The notes beneath the pieces are model-generated. The model did no database searches. It was given only the letters and a program-made list of their open reading frames with translations, and was not told the DNA's origin. From an uncultured Alphaproteobacteria bacterium (GTDB taxonomy: Bacteria; Pseudomonadota; Alphaproteobacteria; Micropepsales; Micropepsaceae): 64,000 bases of DNA. The DNA lies in assembly GCA_902826695.1 (NCBI GenBank), contig CADEFU010000001.1:582574-646573 (forward strand). The letters run 5' to 3'. The position numbers and the translations under genes are program-made. Numbering within the stretch: the stretch's first letter is position 1; each line of letters opens with the position of its first letter. Below, piece by piece: positions 34,191-43,643 of the stretch.

Positions 34191-35864
34191 TCAGAACAAC
34201 CCTTCGATCTCGCCGCCTTCGTTCAGGCGAATGGTGTTGGCGGACGGTGTCTTCGGCAGGCCCGGCATGGTCATGATGTCGCCGGTGATCACGACCAGGA
34301 ATTCGGCGCCGGCGGAGAGGCGGACTTCGCGGATGGCCATGACGTGGCCGGAGGGAGCGCCTTTCAGCAGCGGGTCGGTCGAGAAAGAGTACTGGGTCTT
34401 GGCCATGCAGATCGGCAGCTTGCCGAAGCCGCCCGTCTGCAGCTCGCGGAAGCGCTGGCGGACGTTCGTGTCGGCGACGATTTCACTGGCGCCGTAGAGC
34501 TTGGTCGCGATCGTTTCGATCTTTTCCCAAAGCGGCATGTCGTCGGGGTAGAGCGGATGGAACTTAGCGCCGTTCTTGTCGGTGAGTTCGACGACGGCGC
34601 GGGCCAATTCCGCGCAGCCTTTACCGCCATCGGCCCAGTGCGTGCAGAGTACGGCCTCGGCGCCGTTCTCGCGCGCGGCCTTCTTGATCGCCTCGATCTC
34701 GGCCGGCGTGTCGGTGACGAAGCGGTTGATCGCGACGATCGCAGGAACGCCAAATGACGTCACGTTTTTGATGTGGCGCGCGAGGTTGGCGGCGCCTTTC
34801 ACGATGGCGGCGACGTTTTCTTTGGCCAGGTCTTCCTTGGCGACGCCGCCGTGCATTTTGAGCGCGCGGACGGTCGCGACGATGACGGCGGCGGCCGGAT
34901 TAAGGCCAGCCTTGCGGCACTTGATGTTGAAGAATTTTTCGGCACCGAGATCCGCGCCGAAGCCTGCCTCCGTCACCACATAGTCGGCGAGTTTCAACGC
35001 GCTGGTCGTCGCCAGCACCGAGTTGCAGCCGTGCGCGATGTTGCCGAAGGGGCCGCCGTGGACGAAGACCGGGTTGTTCTCAAGCGTCTGCACGAGGTTG
35101 GGCATCAGCGCGTCTTTGAGCAGTACCGTCATCGCGCCGTGCGCGTTCAGGTCGCGCGCGGTGACGTCTTTGCGGTCGCGCGTGTGGGCGACCACGATGT
35201 TGCCCAGGCGGCGTTCCAAGTCCTTCAAGTCGCGGGCGAGGCAGAAGATCGCCATGACCTCCGAGGCGACGGTGATGTCGAAGCCGTCTTCCCGCGGGAA
35301 GCCGTTCGCGACGCCGCCGAGGGAGATCACCATTTCGCGCAGCGCGCGGTCGTTCATGTCAACAACCCGGCGCCAGAAGATGCGGCGCGGGTCGATGCCC
35401 AGCGCGTTGCCCCAGTAGATGTGGTTGTCGAGCATCGCGGCGAGCAGGTTGTTCGCCGTCGTGATCGCATGGAAGTCGCCGGTGAAGTGGAGGTTGATGT
35501 CCTCCATCGGCACGACTTGGGCATAGCCGCCGCCGGCCGCGCCGCCCTTCATGCCGAAGCAGGGGCCGAGCGAGGGCTCGCGGATGCAGCCCGCGACGCG
35601 CTTTCCAAGATGGGCGAGGCCGTCCACGAGGCCCACGGTCGTCGTCGTCTTGCCCTCGCCCGCAGCCGTCGGGTTGATCGCGGTGACCAGGATCAGCTTG
35701 CCGTCGGGGCGGCCGCCCAAGCTCTCGATGAAGTCGAACGACACCTTCGCTTTCGTGCGCCCGTACTGCAGCAGATCGTCGGCGGGGATGCCAAGCTTTG
35801 CGCCGACCTCGGCGATCGGCTTCATCCGCGCGGCGCGCGCGATTTCGATGTCACTTTGCCCCAT
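34191..35864 (-). CDS. fhs: Formate--tetrahydrofolate ligase
   Basis: A 557-residue ATP-dependent enzyme that makes 10-formyl-THF from formate. The nucleotide-binding AAGEGKTTT block (about residues 66-74), [19 protein letters not shown] and the folate-site region are strongly conserved. In alphaproteobacteria it often serves C1 metabolism or purine/serine supply; no methylotrophy gene adjoins it here. The ATG at 35864 has a GGGGAGC ribosome-binding site. It is a monocistronic gene, divergent from the polysaccharide cluster. Confidence 0.96.
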   Translation of the reverse strand: MGQSDIEIARAARMKPIAEVGAKLGIPADDLLQYGRTKAKVSFDFIESLGGRPDGKLILVTAINPTAAGEGKTTTTVGLVDGLAHLGKRVAGCIREPSLGPCFGMKGGAAGGGYAQVVPMEDINLHFTGDFHAITTANNLLAAMLDNHIYWGNALGIDPRRIFWRRVVDMNDRALREMVISLGGVANGFPREDGFDITVASEVMAIFCLARDLKDLERRLGNIVVAHTRDRKDVTARDLNAHGAMTVLLKDALMPNLVQTLENNPVFVHGGPFGNIAHGCNSVLATTSALKLADYVVTEAGFGADLGAEKFFNIKCRKAGLNPAAAVIVATVRALKMHGGVAKEDLAKENVAAIVKGAANLARHIKNVTSFGVPAIVAINRFVTDTPAEIEAIKKAARENGAEAVLCTHWADGGKGCAELARAVVELTDKNGAKFHPLYPDDMPLWEKIETIATKLYGASEIVADTNVRQRFRELQTGGFGKLPICMAKTQYSFSTDPLLKGAPSGHVMAIREVRLSAGAEFLVVITGDIMTMPGLPKTPSANTIRLNEGGEIEGLF

Positions 35865-36035
35865 AACCGCTCCCCGCATTCGTCAGCGGCAGGGTTATGG
35901 CGTCACTCCGGGCGGAAATCCACAACATCTGCTCGTGCAGTGCAAAAAACGGCGCAGGCACACGTCTCCCGTGCTTGACCGTCGGCCGGTGGCGTCCGCA
36001 CGTATGGCTTCAAACATCAGCACACGAACGAATCG

Positions 36036-37397
36036 ATGAAGCACCTGCGCATTGCCGGGAAGCGCATACAGACGGTGGAGCTCTATCTCTATGCGCTGTC
36101 GACGGTGGTGACGGGGGCGGCGTTCACGGCGGCGGTTTGGGTGCGCGAGATGCTGACGCCGATCGTCTTTGCAGCCGAGTACGTGCCCACCTTCGGCGAT
36201 GCTGCGCTGGTGATCGTGGGCGCGATGATCCCGAAGATGCTGATGCGGGTCTATGAGCAGAAGACGGCCACGTCACGCGCGGTGCATCTGCAGCTGCATG
36301 TGACCGCGGCAACCCTGTTTTTCTTCGTGATGGTGCTGCTGTTCTATCTGCGCCCGGAGACGCGGGTGCCGGTCTCGATCGTTGTGATTTTCATCTTTAT
36401 CGACTTTGCCGCTGCTTTGCTGCTGATGCCCGCGCACTATTTCGTGGCGCGGGCGGCCGCCCAGCAGCGCACGATCGCGGTGATGGCGGACGACGCTATC
36501 TTCGAGAGCTTGAGCGGGCATCGGCTGGCGCAGACGACCCATGCGGCGAACTTCAAGCGCCTTACGACCGAGGAATTGCCGCACGCTTTCGAACCGGGTA
36601 ACGGGGGGCCGCCAAAGGCGCCGTTCGAGCAAATCGTGTTGGACCGGAACTCGAGCGCGCATGTGCCGGATTGGACGTTGTTGCTGCAAGCGCGGGACGC
36701 GGGTGTTTTGATCCAAACGCCTGAAGCGTTTCTGGAGAGCGAGTTTGGCGAAGCGCTTACAGATGAAAGCGCCGCGTACGACATCATTATGGCGTCGTCG
36801 TCGAACTGGAACCAGTTGCGGGTGGCAGTGAAGCGCGCGTTCGATTGGTTTGTAGCGTCGGGTCTCTTGCTGGCGACACTGCCGCTTGCGTTTCTAACCG
36901 GGCTTGCAATTTGGCTCGAAGACCGCGGACCGATCTTTTACGAGCAATTGCGCGTCGGGTTGAACGGGCGTGCGTTTCGGATCTTGAAGTTTCGCTCTAT
37001 GGTAATCGACGCAGAGAAACTTGGGCCCGGTTCCACCGAAATCGGCGATCCGCGGGTGACCGTCGTCGGTCGCTTCATTCGCCGCACAAGGCTTGACGAG
37101 ATTCCGCAGCTTATCAACGTCTTGAAGGGCGAGATGAGTATGGTAGGCCCAAGGCCGCAGACGACGCAGAACGTGGTGGCGTGGAGCCAGGGTACGCCGC
37201 TCTATCAGCTGCGTCATTTGGTGAAGCCGGGGGTGACGGGTTGGGCGCAGATACGTTTTGCCTATGTTGCGACACCTGAGGACGCACGGATCAAGCTGGC
37301 CTACGATCTCTACTACGTGAAGAACTACTCGCTGATTTTGGACGCGCTGGTCTTGTTGATGACGCCACGCATTCTGTTGGGCGGGCTGGGCCGGTAG
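36036..37397 (+). CDS. Polyprenyl-phosphate sugar-1-phosphate transferase
   Basis: A 453-residue initiating enzyme that places the first sugar phosphate on undecaprenyl phosphate for polysaccharide assembly. Four N-terminal membrane helices (about 15-135), a CoA-binding-like middle region, one more helix (about 268-292) and the catalytic bacterial sugar transferase domain follow. The signature blocks are LRVGLNGRAFRILKFRSM, RTRLDEIPQLINVLKGEMSMVGPRP and KPGVTGWAQIR. It opens the polysaccharide cluster. The donor sugar (Glc, Gal or GlcNAc type) cannot be read off. Confidence 0.93.
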   Translation: MKHLRIAGKRIQTVELYLYALSTVVTGAAFTAAVWVREMLTPIVFAAEYVPTFGDAALVIVGAMIPKMLMRVYEQKTATSRAVHLQLHVTAATLFFFVMVLLFYLRPETRVPVSIVVIFIFIDFAAALLLMPAHYFVARAAAQQRTIAVMADDAIFESLSGHRLAQTTHAANFKRLTTEELPHAFEPGNGGPPKAPFEQIVLDRNSSAHVPDWTLLLQARDAGVLIQTPEAFLESEFGEALTDESAAYDIIMASSSNWNQLRVAVKRAFDWFVASGLLLATLPLAFLTGLAIWLEDRGPIFYEQLRVGLNGRAFRILKFRSMVIDAEKLGPGSTEIGDPRVTVVGRFIRRTRLDEIPQLINVLKGEMSMVGPRPQTTQNVVAWSQGTPLYQLRHLVKPGVTGWAQIRFAYVATPEDARIKLAYDLYYVKNYSLILDALVLLMTPRILLGGLGR

Positions 37398-37536
37398 TCT
37401 GCAACTTGAGATCGCGTGAGATTGTGCGGGAAACCGTCGATAGACGATGGTTTGCTGCGAGGGGGAGTTACGGAACGCGGTAGATTCTTATGAGCGAATC
37501 AGCCGTGCCCTTCACCAACCCTAGGCGAACCCTGCC

Positions 37537-38295
37537 TTGAAAGTTTCCGTCGTCACAGTCTGTTTCAACGCGGCGCAAACGATCCGCTTTACGATCGAGT
37601 CGTTTCTTGCGCAGTCGTACGCCAACAAAGAGCTGATCGTTGTCGACGGTGCGTCGCGCGACGAGACGTTGGAAATTGTGCGCGGGTACGGCAGCGAGGG
37701 TGTCGTTGTCGTGTCGGAGCGTGATCGCGGCATCTACGATGCGATGAACAAGGGGCTGGGACTCTACCGCGGCGACGCTGTGGGTTTCTTGAACGCGGAC
37801 GACTGCTTTGCGTCGCCTGACACGCTGACCTCGATTGCGGACGGTCTCTCCCAAGCCGACGTGGTGTTCGGCAATCTGGACTTTGTCGCGGATCACCACG
37901 CGAAGCGGGTTGTCAGGCGGTGGCGGGGCGAGCCTTACCGGCGGGGCGCTTTCCGGCGAGGTTGGCTGCCGGCGCATCCGACCTTTTACGTGCGCAGGCA
38001 CGTGGTGGATGCCGTAGGAGCCTTCGACCTCAAACACAGGATTGCTGCCGACTACGACTACATGTTGCGGGCAATCGAGGTCCATGGGTTCAGCACGGCG
38101 TTCGTGGATCAAGTTCTTGTGGAGATGATGCAGGGCGGAGCAAGCAACGGAAGCCTGAAGGCCTATTTCCGCAGTAACATCGAGGCGCTGTCCAGCCGTC
38201 AGCAACACCTGGGTTCGGGCGCTGTCGATTTTGCGCTCCTCGCCAAGCCGTTGCGCAAGTTAGGTCAGTTCGCGCCGGCGCTGGTGGGGCGGTGA
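37537..38295 (+). CDS. Glycosyltransferase family 2
   Basis: A 252-residue GT-A-fold transferase with the N-terminal strand VSVVTVCFNA, the VVDGASRDET nucleotide-site block and the NADD metal-binding motif (about residue 87). There is no membrane segment. The sequence is close to WcaA-type enzymes that add one sugar to a lipid-linked oligosaccharide on the cytoplasmic face. It starts at the TTG at 37537. A 16-codon frame at 37487-37538 overlaps this start and may couple translation, but this is weak. Confidence 0.88.
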   Translation: MKVSVVTVCFNAAQTIRFTIESFLAQSYANKELIVVDGASRDETLEIVRGYGSEGVVVVSERDRGIYDAMNKGLGLYRGDAVGFLNADDCFASPDTLTSIADGLSQADVVFGNLDFVADHHAKRVVRRWRGEPYRRGAFRRGWLPAHPTFYVRRHVVDAVGAFDLKHRIAADYDYMLRAIEVHGFSTAFVDQVLVEMMQGGASNGSLKAYFRSNIEALSSRQQHLGSGAVDFALLAKPLRKLGQFAPALVGR

Positions 38296-38326
38296 CCTTG
38301 TTGGCATTCGAAGCGGGAGGAGCGGA

Positions 38327-39487
38327 ATGAGCGATATTCGTTTGTTGCTGCGTTTCTTCCTGCTGGGCGCCTTGTTCACATACTTCCTGCCGGCGCTTGT
38401 TCTGGGAACCGGGGTCCTAGACGAGTCCTTGCGCGTGTCGTGGCAATACTCGTTCTTTATGGCAGCGACGTTCATCGGGACGGCGCTGGTGACGTTCTCG
38501 TTCGCGGGTGTGTCGCTCGCGCGGCGGGAGAACATCCTGGCTGAGCAAAGCCAAAAGGACACCAGAACTATGCGGCGCTTTCTGGTCGCGCAGGCGCCGG
38601 CGCTGTTTTTCATTCTTGTTGTTGCTGCGCTGATGGGAAGCGCGCTGACCGGTGGCCTCTCAAACCGGTCAGAGCTGGTGTTCACGAACATCAACGACTC
38701 GTTTGGCAGCACTCTCGGTAGTCTCACGGGATACTTGCTGCCGGCGGCGGGCGCGATAGCGCTCGCAGAGGGCATCATGCGCCGAAGTGCGCGGTGGATG
38801 TTCTGGGGCGCGGTAGCGGCCGGGCTCGCGCTCGGGAGCAGTGGCACGCGTTGGTATTTGCTGCTGGCATTGAGCCCGGCGCTTGTTGTTGCGCTGAAGC
38901 ACTTCAGCGGTTGGAAGGTGCTGGCGGTTGCTGCGGTTTGTTATGCGGCGCTGATCGGAGTGGGTACTGTCAGAAACGGGCAAGAATTCTCGTTAGAGAC
39001 CGCGAGCAAGACGGCGGTGCTCGACATGCCGTTGGTCGAAAGTGCATATGCGATCGAAGACGTTGGCCAGCTGGAGGACGGTGGCGCGGCGTTCGTCAGC
39101 GGGTTCTTGCTCTACTTGGCACCGCGCGCATGGATCGATAAGGGTGTGGACGAGACGATTTGGCGGTTCAACTTCGCGCGCGCGAACATCGACATCCGTT
39201 TCGACCAGGGGAATGTGCTGCCGGGCTTGATTGGCTCGCTGTACATGTATGGGGGAGAGTTTGCGATTATTATGGGCGCGATCGCGATCGCTGCATGTTC
39301 GATCGTGGTGTGCCGCTTGGTGAGCGGCGCCGGACCGCACGCGCTGGCACTCTATTCGCTATATCTCGGTGGATTGTTGTTGCAGTTTCGAAACCTCAGC
39401 ATGGGCTACTGGGTGCCGTTCTTGATCGCGGCGCTGGCTGTCACGATATGGCTGTTTGGCAAAAAATATTTCGTCAAGCGGCGGTAG
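38327..39487 (+). CDS. Wzy-like polysaccharide polymerase, putative
   Basis: A 386-residue protein with about ten membrane helices and one long polar loop near residues 225-310, the usual layout of Wzy/O-antigen polymerases, which join lipid-linked repeat units in the periplasm. There is a GSSGTRWYLLLAL segment mid-protein. Wzy proteins share little sequence, so the assignment rests on topology and location between glycosyltransferases and a Wzx-like gene. The next gene may overlap its end by 40 bases. Confidence 0.7.
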   Translation: MSDIRLLLRFFLLGALFTYFLPALVLGTGVLDESLRVSWQYSFFMAATFIGTALVTFSFAGVSLARRENILAEQSQKDTRTMRRFLVAQAPALFFILVVAALMGSALTGGLSNRSELVFTNINDSFGSTLGSLTGYLLPAAGAIALAEGIMRRSARWMFWGAVAAGLALGSSGTRWYLLLALSPALVVALKHFSGWKVLAVAAVCYAALIGVGTVRNGQEFSLETASKTAVLDMPLVESAYAIEDVGQLEDGGAAFVSGFLLYLAPRAWIDKGVDETIWRFNFARANIDIRFDQGNVLPGLIGSLYMYGGEFAIIMGAIAIAACSIVVCRLVSGAGPHALALYSLYLGGLLLQFRNLSMGYWVPFLIAALAVTIWLFGKKYFVKRR

Positions 39488-40578
39488 GCGTTTCGCGGTA
39501 TCGCGTTCGCCGCTTTGTTGCGCCGCACGGGGCGCATAGGAAGCGCGCGGCGCTTGTCTATCTTGTTCCTTCGGCGCTCAACGGCGCGTTCTTGGGGCAC
39601 CATCCGAATGTGGTCGAGGTCGGCGCGCTGCGCGACGAGCTGCTGGCGCGCGGCTATGCCGTCGATGCCTACGACTATCGCTCGCGCCGGTCGGTCAGTG
39701 GTTACGACTTGATTTTGGGGTTCGGTGATGCAGTCTATCGCGCGCAGCGTGCGGGTGCGGGCAATGTCGTTCTCTACGCGACAGGCGCCAGCGCAAATTT
39801 TCAGCACGGGTCCGTCGAAGCCGTGCTCGGAGAACTTACCGAGAAGTTTGGGCCTGGCGCTGTGAACCACGTGCGTATTCCGGAACGCTATCTCGGCATC
39901 AGCGAAGCGTTGTCGGGACACATTCTGTCCATCGGGAACGAATGGACCGCGTCTACGTTTGCGCGACCCCAGCGCGTTTCCTCGCTACCTGGGATCGTTT
40001 CGGGTGTGAGTGTGTCTGTGGCTGAGGTTTTGGCCAACAGCGGTGGGCGGGGAGCCGGCCTTGCGTGGATCGGATCGAAGGGGGTTTTGCACAAAGGGCT
40101 GCATGTCGCGGCGGCGGTTGCGGCACGGCTTGGTGTGCATTTGCATGCGGTCGGTATCAAGGAGGACGAGGCAGCCTTCGCGAAGTTGGTGCTGGAGCGT
40201 TCGGGTTGCCAGCACACGATCTATCCGTTCGTGACGCCGGGCGAGGCGACGTGGATGGGCGTCGTGGGTGAGTGCCGTGCGGTGGTTGGTGCGTCGTTGT
40301 CGGAGGGGATGTCTACCGCTCTTCTAACGGCAGCGCGGACTGGGCTCTATCCGGTGTCCACGCAAACTTGCGGGGTTTCGGTGGGTGAGGTGGTGGCGCC
40401 TGGCGCGAGTACAGTCGAGGGCTTGGCGTCGGTCGTGGATAGTGTGCTTGCTCTTCCGTCGGACGCGTTCCGGCGGCGATTGAGCGAAGCGGTGGCGCGT
40501 GTGTCCTCGGAAAACACGGCCGATGCTTATCGTGCCGGCGTGACGCAAGCTTTGGATTCGATCGGAGTTGCGCGATGA
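39448..40578 (+). CDS. Glycosyltransferase (GT-B type)
   Basis: A ~376-residue GT-B-like transferase. The C-terminal nucleotide-sugar region reads GASLSEGMSTALLTAA (about residues 288-303), and the N-terminal Rossmann half includes HHPNVVEVGALRDELLARGY. No ATG/GTG/TTG occurs in frame after the preceding stop until well into the conserved region, so the ATG at 39448, inside the Wzy-like gene, is the best start; it is not certain. It overlaps the next transferase by 4 bases. The acceptor is unknown. Confidence 0.7.
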   Translation: MAVWQKIFRQAAVGVSRYRVRRFVAPHGAHRKRAALVYLVPSALNGAFLGHHPNVVEVGALRDELLARGYAVDAYDYRSRRSVSGYDLILGFGDAVYRAQRAGAGNVVLYATGASANFQHGSVEAVLGELTEKFGPGAVNHVRIPERYLGISEALSGHILSIGNEWTASTFARPQRVSSLPGIVSGVSVSVAEVLANSGGRGAGLAWIGSKGVLHKGLHVAAAVAARLGVHLHAVGIKEDEAAFAKLVLERSGCQHTIYPFVTPGEATWMGVVGECRAVVGASLSEGMSTALLTAARTGLYPVSTQTCGVSVGEVVAPGASTVEGLASVVDSVLALPSDAFRRRLSEAVARVSSENTADAYRAGVTQALDSIGVAR

Positions 40579-41600
40579 CGGCAGTGATGTTCGATGGGAT
40601 CGTCTTTTCGCTGCAGCGTCGTGGCGGGATCGGGCGCTATTTTCGGGAGTTGTGCGCGCGGCATGTGGTGAAGCATCCGGGTTCGCAGCTTCTCTTGTTC
40701 GGAGAGACCGATGAAGTTGATGGTGTGCCCGCATCGTCGATAGAGATGCGGCAGCCACGTCTGGCCGAACGGTATCGGCGCTGTGCGGTGGGCGCGGGGT
40801 CCGTGTTTCATTCCAGCTACTATCGCTTGCCTGCGCGGTCGATGCCTGTGGTTACGACGGTGCATGATTTCATCTACGAGAAGTTTCGCGGCGGGGTCGC
40901 GCGTGTCGTTCATGTGGCGCAGAAGGGAGCCGCGATCCGCGGCGCCGACGCCGTGATTTGTGTGTCGGAGACGACGAAAGGCGACTTGATGGCGCTCTAC
41001 CCAAGGTTCCCGGAGGCGCGGATCAAGGTGGTGCCCAACGGAGTCAGCGACGTGTTCTTGGGAAGCCGGTCGCGCAAGCCGGCGGACGTGCCTTATGCGC
41101 TGTTCGTAGGTTCACGGTCGACGGCGTACAAGAATTTCGCGGTCGCGTTGGAAGCTGTGCGTGCGGTGCCGGAGCTAACTTTGGTGGCCGTCGGCGCGCC
41201 GCCATCGGAGGCCGAAGCGCAGCTTGCTCAGTCGCTCGCCGGAAAGCTCAAGTTTTCGAGCGTCGATGACGAAGGGCTCCGCAGCCTTTACGAAGGCGCT
41301 GTGTGCTTAATCTATCCGTCCCTCTATGAGGGGTTTGGACTGCCGATCCTGGAGGCGATGGCGTGCCGGTGCCCGGTCGTCTGCCTGGAGGCGCCGGGGG
41401 TGAAAGAAACTGCTGGCATGGAGGCTCATTTCGCTTCCGAGAATCGAGCCGGTGCGTTTGCGGAGGTTATCAAAGGCCTGATTCGTGGTACGCCCAACAG
41501 CGCGCAATACGAGGCGGGTGCCGTGCGGGCGCGACTGCACTCGTGGGCGCGCTCGTATGAGATGACCAACGCGGTTTACGCATCGCTGGCGCCGGTATGA
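40575..41600 (+). CDS. Glycosyltransferase family 4 (GT-B)
   Basis: A 341-residue transferase with a GGIGRYFRELC donor/acceptor-side block near the N-terminus, VVPNGVSDVF, and the E-x7-E-type donor-site motif YPSLYEGFGLPILEAMACRCPVV (about residues 248-270). This is typical of mannosyl- or rhamnosyltransferases such as WbaZ and MshA relatives. It is coupled to both neighbours by four-base overlaps. Confidence 0.92.
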   Translation: MTAVMFDGIVFSLQRRGGIGRYFRELCARHVVKHPGSQLLLFGETDEVDGVPASSIEMRQPRLAERYRRCAVGAGSVFHSSYYRLPARSMPVVTTVHDFIYEKFRGGVARVVHVAQKGAAIRGADAVICVSETTKGDLMALYPRFPEARIKVVPNGVSDVFLGSRSRKPADVPYALFVGSRSTAYKNFAVALEAVRAVPELTLVAVGAPPSEAEAQLAQSLAGKLKFSSVDDEGLRSLYEGAVCLIYPSLYEGFGLPILEAMACRCPVVCLEAPGVKETAGMEAHFASENRAGAFAEVIKGLIRGTPNSAQYEAGAVRARLHSWARSYEMTNAVYASLAPV

Positions 41601-42796
41601 GCGGGCGGGTCGCGTGGCTGCTCAAGAGCCCGCCGCAGAGCGTGTGGCTCTTGGGGTCGATCGGCTTGAACGCGCTCGTGAGCTTAGCGACGATTCCGCT
41701 GTTCGTAGAGTTGCTGTCGGGCGAGGACCTCGCGACGCTCGCGCAAGCCGGCGGGATTGCTCTTGTTGTGTCCACGGTTTGCAGTTTGGGCGCCAACACT
41801 ATCGGGCCCCACATTGTGTCGGGGCAACTTGGGTATCTGAAAAGTTTTGACGAATTGCTCGGCAGTCAAGTGTTCGCGGCCGCCGGCTTGTTGGGCGTGT
41901 TGTTGGTGCTTGCGCTGTTTGCTGGTCTGTCGGGGACCGCTTTGGCGGTGTTCGCGTTGCATTTCGGTGCGGGTGTGTCTTCCGCCATAAGTCCGAATTG
42001 GCTGATGGTTCAGCGCGGCATGGCACAGCATATACTTGCCTATCATGTGGTGGGACGGGCGCTCTATGTTTGCGTGCTCGTATATTTCGCGCTTGTCGGT
42101 GGCGGGTTGCTGCTGGCGTCAGCGGGTTTGTTCGCGGGATCGATTGCAACGACCTGGCTCGTGTTCAACGCACTGCGGCGTGAGATGGACATCCGGTGGT
42201 CCGTGCGGCCGATCCGGCGGGACATGCTGCGGCAGGCCATCGCCGTGACGTCGCCCTCGCTCGCGACGGCGCTTTTTGCGTCTGTGGCGCCGTTCGTTCT
42301 GCAGGCCTGGATCGGACTTGGTGCTGTTGGGCTCTATTATGTTGTGGAGCGGGCGCGCGTGTTCGTCAACGAGGTGCTTCGCGCAGCCGAAGCGCCGTAC
42401 TATCAAGCGATCGCGCGAGGCGGTGAACGGCCGGTGCGCATCGATGCCTATGCGATGTTGCTCGTGGCCGCGATGCTGGCGGGTGTGCTTCCTGCCTTGG
42501 TCGCTTGGGGGCCAGAGCTCGCACTGATTCAAATGCTTGGTCAATTGTGGCCCTACCTTGCGGTCTATTGTTTGGCGCTGGCGCTCAGCGTCAGAGCGGC
42601 CACACTCTATCTGGAGGGGCAGCGTGCTTTTGGGGGCAGTGCTGCGCTTCGCGTCGCAGCGACCGGCGTTTCGGCGGTGGTGCTCGGCACCCTTTGCATC
42701 TTCGGCGTCGATAGTGCGTACGCTGTTGCAATCATTGTGGGAGAGTTTGCTTTGACTATTGCGGCGCTTGGATACGCGCGGTTGAAGGGGCGCTGA
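41597..42796 (+). CDS. Wzx-like oligosaccharide flippase
   Basis: A 399-residue polytopic protein with about 12 membrane helices and no large soluble domain, in the arrangement of the polysaccharide transporter (Wzx/MVF) family that moves undecaprenyl-linked repeat units across the inner membrane. Sequence similarity among Wzx proteins is low; the position in this cluster, right next to glycosyltransferases and with a Wzy-like gene nearby, supports the call. It starts inside the previous gene's stop (4-base overlap). Confidence 0.8.
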   Translation: MSGRVAWLLKSPPQSVWLLGSIGLNALVSLATIPLFVELLSGEDLATLAQAGGIALVVSTVCSLGANTIGPHIVSGQLGYLKSFDELLGSQVFAAAGLLGVLLVLALFAGLSGTALAVFALHFGAGVSSAISPNWLMVQRGMAQHILAYHVVGRALYVCVLVYFALVGGGLLLASAGLFAGSIATTWLVFNALRREMDIRWSVRPIRRDMLRQAIAVTSPSLATALFASVAPFVLQAWIGLGAVGLYYVVERARVFVNEVLRAAEAPYYQAIARGGERPVRIDAYAMLLVAAMLAGVLPALVAWGPELALIQMLGQLWPYLAVYCLALALSVRAATLYLEGQRAFGGSAALRVAATGVSAVVLGTLCIFGVDSAYAVAIIVGEFALTIAALGYARLKGR

Positions 42797-42797
42797 G

Positions 42798-43640
42798 ATG
42801 GGGATTTCGTGTCGTCTTTGCGGGGCGCAGACTGTGAAGCTGCTGGCGACCGAGGAGCGCGGCGGCATTTCGTATCGCGTGGGCGACTGTCTGAGTTGCG
42901 GCGTGGTGCAGGCTGTTGACGTTCCGCACACGTACTCGCCCGACTACGTGGACTTAGCGCAGGATGCGATCGAAGACGATCGCCTCTGGTGCCAAGGGGA
43001 GCACAAGCTCAAGGCGTATGCGCAGTGGGAGCGCGTGTTCGGGCGGTTCGGCGTTGCTGTCAAAGGTGCGCGGCTTTTGGATGTTGGATGCGGGACGGGA
43101 GGGTTTCTCGACTACGTTCGGTCGTTGGGCGTGCTGGGTGCTGGGTTCGACGCGTCGGCAGCTCAAGTACAAGCCGCTCTGGCGCGTGGACTCGATGTTC
43201 ACCACTCGGTTTCGCCGGCGCGATTTCGTAGCGAGACGGCGGAAGACCGCGGGTTCGACATCGTGACTCTCTGGGATGTGTTCGAGCACCTACGCGATCC
43301 GAAGGGGTTCCTTGAGGAGTTGACCCCGCTTATGAAGCCGGGGGCGTTGCTCTTTCTATCGATTCCGAACGGGGGAGCGCTTAGGTGGAAGCGCGCGATT
43401 TGGGAGGCGGCGGGGCGCAAGTTTTCGTACGAGCCGTGGGAACACGTTTTCTACTTCCGGCCGAAGTCTCTTGCGCGCTATCTGGAGGCGTGGGGATTTG
43501 AGTGTCTCGAGGTCGGGTCCGTTGTCGCCTATGAGCGCAAGCCGTCGGCTGGCGAGTTCCTACGGCGGGCTGCTTTTCGGGCAACAGCGGCCTTGCCCGC
43601 GGTCAATCCGCAAATCTATGCCGTCGCGCGCAAGCGCTGA
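42798..43640 (+). CDS. Class I SAM-dependent methyltransferase with zinc ribbon
   Basis: A 280-residue protein with an N-terminal zinc-ribbon-like CRLCG...CLSCG (residues 5-35) and a class I methyltransferase domain whose motif I is LLDVGCGTGGFLD (about 93-105), followed by the WDVFEHL motif. Similar two-part proteins methylate sugars or end-cap polysaccharides in O-antigen clusters. It follows the Wzx-like gene by one base and ends the rightward operon. Confidence 0.9.
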   Translation: MGISCRLCGAQTVKLLATEERGGISYRVGDCLSCGVVQAVDVPHTYSPDYVDLAQDAIEDDRLWCQGEHKLKAYAQWERVFGRFGVAVKGARLLDVGCGTGGFLDYVRSLGVLGAGFDASAAQVQAALARGLDVHHSVSPARFRSETAEDRGFDIVTLWDVFEHLRDPKGFLEELTPLMKPGALLFLSIPNGGALRWKRAIWEAAGRKFSYEPWEHVFYFRPKSLARYLEAWGFECLEVGSVVAYERKPSAGEFLRRAAFRATAALPAVNPQIYAVARKR

Positions 43641-43643
43641 GCG

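Noticed and set aside
34773..35978. A 401-codon plus-strand frame opposite fhs
   Set aside because: It is fully antisense to an intact formate--THF ligase gene and its composition is that of a shadow frame.
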